64,000 nt of DNA from Candidatus Pristimantibacillus lignocellulolyticus. Lineage in GTDB: Bacteria > Bacillota > Bacilli > Paenibacillales > Paenibacillaceae. The DNA lies in assembly GCA_023639215.1 (NCBI GenBank), contig CP097899.1, positions 1,907,501 to 1,971,500 on the forward strand, read 5' to 3'. Made by a program: the position numbers and the translations under genes. A model generated the notes under the pieces. That model was given only the letters and a program-made list of their open reading frames with translations, did no database searches and was not told the origin of the DNA. Below, piece by piece: positions 11,601 through 19,042 of this stretch (within the stretch, counting starts at the first letter, position 1; the number at the start of each line of letters is the position of its first letter).

Positions 11601-12329
11601 ATGATTACGAAGTCAATACCGAGCATTCTTACGCTAGGAAACTTATGTCTTGGTGTAATCTCAATCATGTTAGTTTTCAACGAACGCTCAGGTATGGCAG
11701 CAATCATGATCATAATTGCAATGTTATTAGATGGTGTTGACGGCCGTGTTGCTCGAGCGCTTAACGCTCAAAGTGAGTTTGGGAAAGAGTTAGATTCTTT
11801 AGCAGATGTGATCTCATTCGGGGTAGCCCCTGCTTTTATTATGTATGTTGTGGCATTACAAGACGTAACACCAATATTATCTTATTTTGTAACAGCATTA
11901 TTTCCGATATGTGGTGCACTTCGCCTTGCGAGATTCAACGTTAAATCCAGTTCACCAGGACATTTTATAGGTTTACCTATTCCTGCAGCAGGTGGAATAC
12001 TTGCAACAGTGGCTCTATTCAAGGGCGATGTATCACCAATCGTATTTATTATTACATCTATTGTGTTAGCTTTATTGATGGTCAGTAATATTCGTTACCC
12101 AAGTTTCAAACGAATTGGTATTCCAAAAGGTGCATTGTGGGTTATTCCGATTATTGTTATTGTGGCACTTGTTATTGGAATTATGTTTGAGGAGCATTTA
12201 TCGAAGGTATTCTTTATTCCATTAATACTATATGCACTTTACGGATTAAAAAAAAACGTTAGACGTCGTTCGAAACGTAAACAACAATATAACATTCAAG
12301 AAGAAGAGCAATCTGAAAAGCATGCCTAA
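11601..12329 (+). CDS. pssA: CDP-diacylglycerol--serine O-phosphatidyltransferase
   Basis: PssA (242 aa) transfers serine to CDP-diacylglycerol to form phosphatidylserine, the precursor of phosphatidylethanolamine, in the membrane. The CDP-alcohol phosphotransferase motif D-G-x2-A-R-x8-G-x3-D-x3-D is intact at residues 47-69 (D47, G48, A51, R52, G61, D65, D69). Several hydrophobic segments and a basic C-terminal tail (RRRSKRKQ) are present. The ATG at 11601 is preferred over the in-frame GTG at 11592, which lies within the gaggtgg ribosome site. Confidence 0.93.
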   Translation: MITKSIPSILTLGNLCLGVISIMLVFNERSGMAAIMIIIAMLLDGVDGRVARALNAQSEFGKELDSLADVISFGVAPAFIMYVVALQDVTPILSYFVTALFPICGALRLARFNVKSSSPGHFIGLPIPAAGGILATVALFKGDVSPIVFIITSIVLALLMVSNIRYPSFKRIGIPKGALWVIPIIVIVALVIGIMFEEHLSKVFFIPLILYALYGLKKNVRRRSKRKQQYNIQEEEQSEKHA

Positions 12330-12335
12330 ACATAT

Positions 12336-12387
12336 AAAGAGCGTACGCATCGTAGTTAATATTAACTACTGTAGCGTACGCTCTTTT
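12336..12387 (+). terminator. pssA terminator, long palindrome
   Basis: The arms aaagagcgtacgc and gcgtacgctcttt, with an inner gtagttaat/attaactac palindrome, form a long near-perfect hairpin followed by a short T run. It probably ends pssA transcription and may work in both directions, since the next gene is convergent. Confidence 0.88.
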
Positions 12388-12412
12388 CGCTATGACAAAT
12401 TATATTTGGCGA

Positions 12413-12468
12413 AAAAACCTAACTTATAAACGCGGTCGCTCACCCTCGAATGACCTTGATAGAGGTTT
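12413..12468 (-). terminator. Possible terminator of the reverse-strand gene
   Basis: Reading the reverse strand, gagaaaacct pairs with aggttttttc just past the stop of the reverse-strand gene, and a T run follows. The loop is long, so this is a weaker candidate than the palindrome at 12336-12387. Confidence 0.45.
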
Positions 12469-12470
12469 TC

Positions 12471-12875
12471 TCATGTTAGATTAAACAACCCTAGAGTTGA
12501 GCATTTCGTTGATTCTGCGGCAACTACTTCTGTAAGATCAAGCTGCAATTGCGTACATAGTGCAGTGAGATAGAAAAGATTGCGGCCTAATGAAGATTCC
12601 ACAAATTCTTTGCAATGCTCACATAATTGGCCTGAAAGATGATTTTTGATCGTAGATTGTGAGCCATCTAGAGATTGTAATTCATTGAATGGTTGCTTGG
12701 ATGCGTTTAATTCGATACAACCACAGTCAGTAATTGCTTTTGTAACGGATCGATTAACAGCTGCACTTGTCTGATCTAACTTGGACATAATGTCAAGCAC
12801 ACTTCGATGTCTAAGAAGTAGTTGTGATACTTGATCTTGAAATTGATCTAGCGAGGGATGTTCCTTTGTAGACAC
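12471..12875 (-). CDS. Conserved small cytosolic protein with MazG-like C-terminus
   Basis: This protein of 134 aa resembles a small family found at this position in Paenibacillaceae; from memory relatives carry the label DUF1573, but I cannot confirm that. No catalytic site is assigned. Several cysteines are visible, including a CGC pair and CEHC, and a helical C-terminus (GRNLFYLTALCTQL) recalls MazG-type pyrophosphohydrolases, though acidic metal ligands are not clear. The start is a GTG at 12875, behind aggcaggtgaag on the reverse strand; frame stays open to 12968 without a better site. It is divergent from the PIN/TRAM gene and convergent with pssA. Confidence 0.75.
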   Translation of the reverse strand: MSTKEHPSLDQFQDQVSQLLLRHRSVLDIMSKLDQTSAAVNRSVTKAITDCGCIELNASKQPFNELQSLDGSQSTIKNHLSGQLCEHCKEFVESSLGRNLFYLTALCTQLQLDLTEVVAAESTKCSTLGLFNLT

Positions 12876-12968
12876 AATCTTCACCTGCCTCTTAAAGTGT
12901 ATTATGGCTATATTATAAACATTATTACAGTCAATTTCCACTTTGTGTATATTTAGTTGTGTAGACAC

Positions 12969-13020
12969 GGTTAACCTTTCAGAAAATTGCTAATAATTGT
13001 AATGGAGGTGAAAGGTAACC
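12969..13020 (+). promoter_or_regulatory. Hairpin enclosing the PIN/TRAM ribosome site
   Basis: The sequences ggttaacctttc (12969-12980) and gaaaggtaacc (13010-13020) are complementary apart from one bulged A. They flank the Shine-Dalgarno ggaggtg (13004-13010) of the downstream gene and could close it in a stem-loop. No regulator is known to me. Confidence 0.4.
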
Positions 13021-13021
13021 T

Positions 13022-14116
13022 ATGAAAAAATTGATTATTATTATAGGTATTTGTATTGGTGCGATGATAGGAGCCGAAATGTCTGGTTGGTTCAATTCTG
13101 GTATGGCATGGTCTAATTCAGCGTATCCTTTCTTACAGCACTCAGGCACTTATTACATGAACGTAGCAATCGGAGCATTTCTAGGGTGGATGGTAACTAG
13201 TATTTTTGCCAAGCCACTCGTGCGATTGCTTAATAGTGGAGTGGACAAAACAGAAGGAATGCCCCTTCGTCAATTGTTAGCTGCAATTGGTGGATTATGT
13301 GTAGGGCTATTTATCGCTGCATTGGTCTATCCTGCAATTGCCCTGCTCGGCGGAATGTGGAAGCTTGTACCTGTTGCGTTAGCGTTAGTATGTGGTTACA
13401 TTGGTGTGATGATTGGTGTTCGTAAGCAAGATGAATTGGCAGTTGTTGTAGGAAAGTTATTGGAAAAGCAAAAAGTAGTTGCTTCTCAAGGTGAAGTTAA
13501 AGGATATGAAGAGCATAAAATACTTGATACGAGTGTTATTATCGATGGACGTATAGCTGACATTTGCAAGACAGGGTTTATTGAAGGGACGCTCGTTATT
13601 CCAGAATTCGTACTTGAAGAATTACAACATATCGCTGATTCTTCTGATTTGTTAAAACGTAATCGTGGTCGCCGTGGTTTGGATATACTGAACAAAATTC
13701 AGAAAGAGTTAGATGTTCATGTTTTGATCTACGAAGGTGATTTCGAAGAGATAAGCGAAGTGGACAGTAAACTTGTTAAACTTGCTAAAGTATTATCAGG
13801 CAAAGTAGTGACGAATGACTTTAACTTGAATAAAGTATGTGAACTACAAGGCGTATCTGTTCTTAACATTAATGATCTTGCTAACGCGGTGAAACCGGTA
13901 GTTTTGCCAGGTGAAGAAATCGTAGTACAAGTTATTAAAGATGGTAAGGAAAATGGACAAGGCGTTGCCTATCTAGATGACGGTACGATGATCGTTGTTG
14001 AAGGTGGGAGAGAATATATTGGACATACGATGGAAGTGCTTGTAACGAGCGTATTACAAACATCTGCGGGAAGAATGATATTTGCTAAACCAAAGTTATT
14101 GGAAAAAGCGCTATAA
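13022..14116 (+). CDS. PIN/TRAM domain membrane protein (YacL family)
   Basis: The 364-aa product has about four N-terminal membrane segments (residues 3-20, 42-62, 85-110 and 115-135), then a PIN nuclease domain beginning near D169 (LDTSVIIDGRIADICK) and a C-terminal TRAM RNA-binding domain (about 295-355). Family members are putative membrane-tethered ribonucleases; the substrate is unknown. The acidic PIN residues appear intact. It lies directly upstream of ispD, as in other Bacillales. The start is an ATG following ggaggtg at a somewhat long 11-nt gap. Confidence 0.9.
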   Translation: MKKLIIIIGICIGAMIGAEMSGWFNSGMAWSNSAYPFLQHSGTYYMNVAIGAFLGWMVTSIFAKPLVRLLNSGVDKTEGMPLRQLLAAIGGLCVGLFIAALVYPAIALLGGMWKLVPVALALVCGYIGVMIGVRKQDELAVVVGKLLEKQKVVASQGEVKGYEEHKILDTSVIIDGRIADICKTGFIEGTLVIPEFVLEELQHIADSSDLLKRNRGRRGLDILNKIQKELDVHVLIYEGDFEEISEVDSKLVKLAKVLSGKVVTNDFNLNKVCELQGVSVLNINDLANAVKPVVLPGEEIVVQVIKDGKENGQGVAYLDDGTMIVVEGGREYIGHTMEVLVTSVLQTSAGRMIFAKPKLLEKAL

Positions 14117-14168
14117 CAAGGTATGATAATACTATTGTATATAGTATGGTTTAAGGTAGGTATCACTC

Positions 14169-14867
14169 ATGAATGAACTTTGGGGTGTCGTAATTGTTGC
14201 TGCAGGTCGCGGGACACGTATGGGCACAAGTGAAAGTAAACAATATTTACAACTTGGTGATAGACCAATACTGGTACATACACTACAACGATTTCAATTG
14301 ATGAAAGACGTTAGCGAAATTGTTCTGGTGGTAGGTACTGAAGATGTAGAACGTTGTCAGCAATGGCGTGACCAATATAACCTTATGAAGGTAAAGACAA
14401 TTATTGCAGGCGGTACAGAGCGTCAGCATTCTGTATATGCAGGGTTGCAGCATATAGAATCATCATGGGTTATGGTTCATGATGGTGTTAGACCATTCGT
14501 CTCTGAACATGCAGTGAAAGCATGTTGTGCGAAGGCCGTAGAACATGGAGCTGCTGTTCTTGCAGTTCCCGTGAAAGATACGATCAAGCAAGTGAATAGC
14601 GAAGGTGTAATTACAGCTACCCCAGATCGTAAAAGCTTGTGGGCTATTCAAACGCCGCAAGCTTTTCGTCATGACTTGTTGCTACAAGCTCATGAAGCTG
14701 CATTAACGCAAGGGTTACTTGGAACAGATGATGCAATGGTTGTAGAATGGACGGGGTTACCGGTAGTAGTATCTGAAGGTGAGTATACGAATATTAAAAT
14801 TACGACGCCAGAAGATTTGCCTTGGGCGCAGCAACTACTTTCTAAAATGGAGAACGAGATCACGTAA
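14169..14867 (+). CDS. ispD: 2-C-methyl-D-erythritol 4-phosphate cytidylyltransferase
   Basis: IspD (232 aa, normal length) catalyses the third step of the MEP isoprenoid pathway, coupling CTP to methylerythritol phosphate. The nucleotide-binding loop AAGRGTRMG near residues 11-19 and the downstream lysine (SKQYL) are present, as are the VHDGVRPFV and QTPQAF motifs. It is followed 84 nt later by ispF, its pathway neighbour, and preceded by the PIN/TRAM gene at 52 nt. Confidence 0.96.
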   Translation: MNELWGVVIVAAGRGTRMGTSESKQYLQLGDRPILVHTLQRFQLMKDVSEIVLVVGTEDVERCQQWRDQYNLMKVKTIIAGGTERQHSVYAGLQHIESSWVMVHDGVRPFVSEHAVKACCAKAVEHGAAVLAVPVKDTIKQVNSEGVITATPDRKSLWAIQTPQAFRHDLLLQAHEAALTQGLLGTDDAMVVEWTGLPVVVSEGEYTNIKITTPEDLPWAQQLLSKMENEIT

Positions 14868-14951
14868 TAGAGGTTTATGCTTCTGATGTTACTATCTGTT
14901 TCTATTGAAGCAATCCAGGAAGCCAACAAAAAGTTTTAGGGGGAAAAAGTT

Positions 14952-15428
14952 ATGATTAGAATTGGACAAGGTTTTGATGTACATCAATTAGTAGAAGATC
15001 GTCCGTTAATTATTGGAGGAGTGACTATTCCTTATGAAAAAGGATTACTAGGACATTCCGATGCTGACGTATTGTTACATACAATTACAGATGCTATTCT
15101 AGGTGCACTTGCATTAGGAGATATAGGAAAACATTTCCCTGATACAGACGCTGCATATAAAGACGCGGATAGTGTAGAATTATTACGTAAAGTATGGGAA
15201 ATGGTCGAAAATAGAGGCTACCAACTTGGTAATGTAGATGCTACAATTATTGCGCAAAAGCCTAAAATGCTTCCGTACATTCCTGCAATGATTGAAGTAA
15301 TTGCAAATGTACTACATGCTGATCATTCTCAGGTCAATGTTAAAGCAACAACTACAGAGCAATTAGGGTTTGCTGGGCGTGGTGAAGGTATAGCTTCTCA
15401 GGCAGTTGTGTGTTTGGTTAAAAAGTAG
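14952..15428 (+). CDS. ispF: 2-C-methyl-D-erythritol 2,4-cyclodiphosphate synthase
   Basis: IspF (158 aa) closes the cyclodiphosphate ring in the MEP pathway and works as a trimer. Metal-binding D9 and H11 (GFDVHQL), the LLGHSDADVL motif and the C-terminal TTEQLGFAGRGEG segment are intact. A clear aggggg site precedes the ATG. The last four codons (V-K-K-stop) overlap the terminal arm of palindromic element A1, so the insertion lies at the extreme 3' end without shortening the protein. Confidence 0.96.
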   Translation: MIRIGQGFDVHQLVEDRPLIIGGVTIPYEKGLLGHSDADVLLHTITDAILGALALGDIGKHFPDTDAAYKDADSVELLRKVWEMVENRGYQLGNVDATIIAQKPKMLPYIPAMIEVIANVLHADHSQVNVKATTTEQLGFAGRGEGIASQAVVCLVKK

Positions 15429-15583
15429 ACTTTGATAACGATGTGGTTGCTTTGTTGCCTACTCGGCGTCGCATATGCCATTCATCGCTAGCTGTGATGC
15501 TCGTGTACCAAGTACGTACACTCCGCTTCTCGCGTCGCTAGCTTCATGTCATCTGCTGGGTTCTGAAAGCCCACTTTTTGAAC
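15417..15583 (-). repeat. Interspersed palindromic element, copy A1
   Basis: This 167-bp element has terminal complementary arms gttaaaaagtagacttt and aaagcccactttttgaac, and the family core (ccattcatcgctagc ... gtgtaccaa ... acgtacact ... gctagcttcatg). It starts inside the last codons of ispF and lies upstream of gltX. The terminal arms resemble those of B1 and B3, but the core is that of the A copies, so it links the two subtypes. Confidence 0.8.
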
Positions 15584-15691
15584 CTTGATTGGAAGTTTAG
15601 AACCCGTTTTAGTTTATGTTTCAATGTAACCTATTATTTACATGGAGTTACATAGGGAGATAATAATAAGTTTTGAAAGGACTGAATATAT

Positions 15692-17152
15692 ATGTCAGCA
15701 GAAATTAGAGTTAGATATGCACCGTCACCAACAGGTCATCTACATATTGGTAACGCAAGAACGGCATTATTCAATTATTTATTTGCACGTCATTTAGGTG
15801 GAAAGTTTATTATACGTATTGAGGATACTGATGTTAAACGTAATGTTGCTGGTGGGGAAGAAAGCCAGTTGAAATATTTGAAATGGCTTGGTATCGATTG
15901 GGATGAAAGTATTGATGTTGGCGGGGAGTATGGTCCATACCGTCAAACTGAGCGTCTTGATATTTACAACAAGTATTGGCAAGACCTTATTGATCGCGGC
16001 TTAGCTTACCGTTGTTACTGCACGGAAGCAGAACTAGAGCAAGAACGTGAAGAGCAGACTGCTCGCAATGAAACGCCTCGCTATTCTGGTAAGCACCGTA
16101 ACTTAACAGATGAGCAAAGAGCTGCTTTTGAAGCAGAGGGTCGTATTCCAAGTATTCGCTTCAGAGTGCCTGCAGATCGCACATATACATTCAATGACAT
16201 GGTTAAAGGAACGATTTCTTTTGATACGAATGAGATGGGTGACTTCGTCATCGTGAAAAAAGATGGAATTCCTACGTATAACTTTGCGGTAGCACTAGAT
16301 GATCATTTAATGAAAATAAGTCATGTTCTTCGTGGAGAAGATCATATTTCTAATACACCTAGACAATTAATGATCTATGAAGCATTCGGGTGGGAGCCAC
16401 CACAATTTGCTCATATGACATTAATCGTGAACGAGAGTAAGAAGAAGTTAAGTAAACGTGATGAATCCATTATTCAATTTATCGAACAATATGATAAATT
16501 AGGGTATTTGCCAGAAACGTTAATTAACTTTATTGCATTATTAGGTTGGTCGCCAGAGGGTGAACAAGAGATGTATGGTCGTGAACAGCTTATTGAAGTG
16601 TTCGACGCTGGCCGTTTAAGTAAAAGTCCTGCTGTTTTTGATTCACAAAAACTTGCATGGATGAATAATGAATATATTAAGAAGGCTGATATAGAGCGTA
16701 TCGTTGCTTTATGCCTACCACACTTACAAAATGCAGGATTAATAGCAGAGCAACCTAGCGATGAAGTATTGTCATGGGTGCATGATCTAGTAGCGCTACA
16801 TCAAGACAAACTTCGCAGCGCATCTGAAATTATTGAACATACAGCTCTATTCTTCCGTGAAACAGTTGAAGATGAAGCAGAAGCCATCGAAGTGTTAGCA
16901 GAAGAAACAGTACCTACTGTATTATCAGCGTTCCTAGCGGAATTACAAGCAGATGACGCAGAATTTACAGTGGACGGAATTAAAGCAATGATCAAATCTG
17001 TACAGAAATCAACAGGCTGCAAAGGTAAAGCACTATTCATGCCAATCCGTGCTGCCATCACTGGTCAAACACACGGTCCTGACTTGAATCAATCCCTTGT
17101 ATTGCTTGGCCATAATAAAGTAGTTGCCCGCCTACAAGCACGCCTAGCGTAA
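15692..17152 (+). CDS. gltX: Glutamyl-tRNA synthetase
   Basis: GltX (486 aa) charges tRNA-Glu and, in most Firmicutes, also tRNA-Gln for later amidation. Class I signatures are present: HLHIG at 16-20 (HIGH) and KLSKR at 252-256 (KMSKS). The C-terminal anticodon-binding region is complete. The ATG at 15692 follows gaaagga. A 260-nt upstream gap holds element A1 and an imperfect inverted repeat (atgtaacct / agttacat, 15623-15652). The 3' side has a stem-loop (atagcttcac/gtgaggctat, about 17182-17205) that lacks a T run. Confidence 0.97.
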   Translation: MSAEIRVRYAPSPTGHLHIGNARTALFNYLFARHLGGKFIIRIEDTDVKRNVAGGEESQLKYLKWLGIDWDESIDVGGEYGPYRQTERLDIYNKYWQDLIDRGLAYRCYCTEAELEQEREEQTARNETPRYSGKHRNLTDEQRAAFEAEGRIPSIRFRVPADRTYTFNDMVKGTISFDTNEMGDFVIVKKDGIPTYNFAVALDDHLMKISHVLRGEDHISNTPRQLMIYEAFGWEPPQFAHMTLIVNESKKKLSKRDESIIQFIEQYDKLGYLPETLINFIALLGWSPEGEQEMYGREQLIEVFDAGRLSKSPAVFDSQKLAWMNNEYIKKADIERIVALCLPHLQNAGLIAEQPSDEVLSWVHDLVALHQDKLRSASEIIEHTALFFRETVEDEAEAIEVLAEETVPTVLSAFLAELQADDAEFTVDGIKAMIKSVQKSTGCKGKALFMPIRAAITGQTHGPDLNQSLVLLGHNKVVARLQARLA

Positions 17153-17207
17153 TTGTGTCGTTGTAGCGTCTCTTGCAGCATAATAGCTTCACAATCGTGA
17201 GGCTATC

Positions 17208-17366
17208 CAACTAGGATCAAAGATCCGGAGTTGAACCATCAAAGCGAATCCAACGGGGTTACTCACAAGAGGGCCAACGTTGGCAATTCACTAGTAGTCA
17301 ACCAGGATCAAAGATCCGCTGTTGAATCATCGAAGCGAATCCAACGAGGTTACTCATAAGAGGGCA
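17208..17366. repeat. Two tandem units around a ggatcaaagatcc hairpin
   Basis: Two units about 68 bp long start at 17208 and 17299. Each has caac-(t/c)-aggatcaaagatcc...gttgaa, then a similar tail (aaagcgaatccaacg-ggtt, then agaggg). Inner ggatc/gatcc and outer caac/gttg arms form a small hairpin. A third copy of the hairpin part is at 18115-18150. No protein is encoded. Confidence 0.7.
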
Positions 17367-17375
17367 TCGTGGGGT

Positions 17376-17528
17376 GCTAGCTTGTCAGCACCGAGTAGTT
17401 GGCATGAAGCTAGTGAAGTGAGAAACGGAGTGTACGTGGTTGGTACACGAGTATCGGAGCAAGCGATGAATGACAAATACGAAGTCGATTAAGCACCGAT
17501 AGATTAATCATCGTGATCACAAGCTAAC
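17376..17528 (+). repeat. Interspersed palindromic element, copy A2
   Basis: The arms GCTAGCTTG and CAAGCTAAC (one mismatch) bound a 153-bp element. Inner motifs tcagcaccgag and atcatcgtgatca and the central gtgtacgt...ggtacac palindrome are shared with A0, A3 and A4. Its right end lies 7 bp before the -35 region of the cysE T-box promoter. Confidence 0.8.
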
Positions 17529-17534
17529 GGAGGC

Positions 17535-17563
17535 TTGTCAGTATGTGGGTGATTCGTTATACT
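17535..17563 (+). promoter_or_regulatory. Promoter of the cysE T-box transcript
   Basis: TTGTCA at 17535-17540, a 17-nt spacer and TATACT at 17558-17563 form a good SigA-type promoter just upstream of the T-box leader. The -35 hexamer falls within gcttgtcag, a motif that also occurs near the arms of the adjacent palindromic elements. Confidence 0.7.
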
Positions 17564-17574
17564 TATTGAATAAC

Positions 17575-17880
17575 ATAAAGCACTGATCAGGATTAGTAAA
17601 TTAGATGTCGATGTTCAGAGAGGATAATCAGCGTTTTCTCCTGCGAAAGAGAAGACGTGGGCTGAAAATTATCTCATCACAATAATTGAAGTTGCACCTG
17701 TGAGCTTTGTCCCGATCTGTTCTCATATGAACAGGGTAGGTCACAACGTATCATCTGCGTTAAAGATGCTAAGATAATAGGAGAGTGCTCGGCAAGTTAT
17801 CATTTCTCTTATTAAACAGAGTGGGACCGCGATCTTTGACGCCTCTGTAGTACGTTTACGTACTACGGAGGCTTTTTTTG
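17575..17880 (+). ncRNA. T-box riboswitch leader, cysteine type
   Basis: The leader carries a long Stem I region and a candidate specifier UGC (Cys) at 17693-17695, within gaagttgcacc. The T-box proper AGAGTGGGACCGCG is at 17818-17831, and a terminator (gcctctgtagtacg/cgtactacggaggc plus T run) at 17841-17879. Uncharged tRNA-Cys should favour the antiterminator and allow reading into cysE-cysS. The specifier is inferred from position and from the downstream genes. About 490 nt separate the terminator from cysE. Confidence 0.9.
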
Positions 17881-17897
17881 TTCTTCACATAGAGGAT

Positions 17898-17946
17898 GTT
17901 CAATTTGCACGAATCTTTTTGGTGCCGACAGCCGAGCAAATTGAAC
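17898..17946. repeat. Short inverted repeat, possible collapsed element
   Basis: Perfect 11-bp arms GTTCAATTTGC / GCAAATTGAAC enclose 27 nt. On the reverse strand the interior contains tcggcaccaaaaag, which resembles the tcagcaccgag motif that follows the arm in complete elements. It may be an element that lost its core. It lies in the cysE 5' untranslated region. Confidence 0.5.
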
Positions 17947-18080
17947 TTGATTGGAAGAGGGAGTTCAATATCACGACTGTGTGTACGCGGAAACGCGTAG
18001 TAGCAGACTCGGGTTGTAATCACGCGGATTATGCTTACGAAGCAATACAAGAAGCTCAGCACAAGCTTCCGCAGAAGGAA

Positions 18081-18110
18081 GCTTTCCAATTGTGATCACA
18101 ATTGGAAAGC
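18081..18110. repeat. Perfect 30-bp palindrome
   Basis: The halves GCTTTCCAATTGTGA and TCACAATTGGAAAGC are exact reverse complements with no spacer. The centre is tgatca, the same motif that lies next to the 3' arm in elements A2 and A4. It may be a collapsed element reduced to its arms, or a protein-binding site. It lies between the T-box terminator and cysE. Confidence 0.8.
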
Positions 18111-18114
18111 CCTA

Positions 18115-18150
18115 TTCAACCAGGATCAAAGATCCGGCGTTGAATCATCG
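18115..18150. repeat. Third ggatcaaagatcc hairpin copy
   Basis: The segment ttcaaccaggatcaaagatccg...gttgaatcatcgaag repeats the hairpin part of the units at 17208 and 17299 but lacks their tail. Confidence 0.65.
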
Positions 18151-18207
18151 AAGCTTATCAATAGCTAATCACCATAGACATACCCACAAAAAGAGCATCA
18201 TCGAATA

Positions 18208-18358
18208 TTTCGCTTGTCAGGACCAAGTAGTTGACATGAAGCTAGTGACGTGAGAAACGGAGTGTACGTGGTTGGTACACGAGTATCGAAACAAGCGATG
18301 AATGGCAAATGCGAAGTCGAATAAACTGCGAAGGTAGACATCGTACTGGCAAGTGAAA
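18208..18358 (+). repeat. Interspersed palindromic element, copy A3
   Basis: The arms TTTCGCTTG and CAAGTGAAA pair with one G-U and bound a 151-bp element with the family core (catgaagctagtgacg, gtgtacgtggttggtacac, gatgaatgg). Its 3' arm ends next to the ggggggg ribosome site of cysE. Confidence 0.8.
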
Positions 18359-18373
18359 AGGGGGGGAACGTGT

Positions 18374-19021
18374 ATGTTTCGGCATTTCCGATCCGACATC
18401 CAAGCAGTAATAGAGAATGATCCAGCTGCAAGAAGTCGGTTTGAAGTTATTTTCACTTATTCTGGTTTACACGCAATATGGGCGCACCGTATTGCTCATG
18501 CTTGCTATAATGGAAAATGGTATACACTAGCTAGAATGATTTCTCAAGTAAGTCGATTTTTCACGGGTATTGAAATCCATCCTGGAGCACAGATTGGTGA
18601 ACGTCTGTTTATCGATCATGGGATGGGAGTTGTTATCGGTGAAACTTGTATCATTGGCGACGATGTAGTTATCTATCAAGGAGTGACATTGGGTGGTACA
18701 GGTAAAGAAAAAGGTAAACGACACCCAACCATTGGAAATAATGTTGTTATTGGCTCCGGATCAAAAGTGTTAGGTTCTTTTTCTGTAGGGAATAATTCTA
18801 GTATTGGCTCCAATGCGGTTGTTCTTCGGGAAGTGCCAGATAATTGTACCGTTGTAGGTAATCCAGGTCGGATAGTGAAAAGAAACGGTGAGAAAGTTCG
18901 CGATCGACTTGATCATACACAATTACCAGATCCTATTATTGAGATGCTGAGAGAGATGCAACAAGAGATTGATTCACTGAAGAAATTTAGAAAAGATAAA
19001 GAAAATGATCAGAGTAGTTAA
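18374..19021 (+). CDS. cysE: Serine O-acetyltransferase
   Basis: CysE (215 aa) acetylates serine with acetyl-CoA, the first step of cysteine synthesis. An N-terminal helical region (1-60) is followed by left-handed beta-helix hexapeptide repeats (about 65-170) with the catalytic D81-H82 pair and the GGTGKEKGKRHP loop. The ATG at 18374 sits 8 nt after a run of G residues; the upstream in-frame ATG at 18353 precedes that site and is unlikely. It is controlled by the upstream T-box and followed 21 nt later by cysS. Confidence 0.95.
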   Translation: MFRHFRSDIQAVIENDPAARSRFEVIFTYSGLHAIWAHRIAHACYNGKWYTLARMISQVSRFFTGIEIHPGAQIGERLFIDHGMGVVIGETCIIGDDVVIYQGVTLGGTGKEKGKRHPTIGNNVVIGSGSKVLGSFSVGNNSSIGSNAVVLREVPDNCTVVGNPGRIVKRNGEKVRDRLDHTQLPDPIIEMLREMQQEIDSLKKFRKDKENDQSS

Positions 19022-19042
19022 CGAGGGTGGAGGTTTATTTTA

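Noticed and set aside
18081..18110. CRP-type operator (tgtgatcaca centre)
   Set aside because: CRP control is not typical of this lineage, and the motif recurs inside the palindromic elements, so repeat decay is the simpler reading.
17856..18456. Overlapping reverse ORFs upstream of cysE
   Set aside because: They run through the T-box terminator and repeats; palindromic DNA gives open frames by chance.
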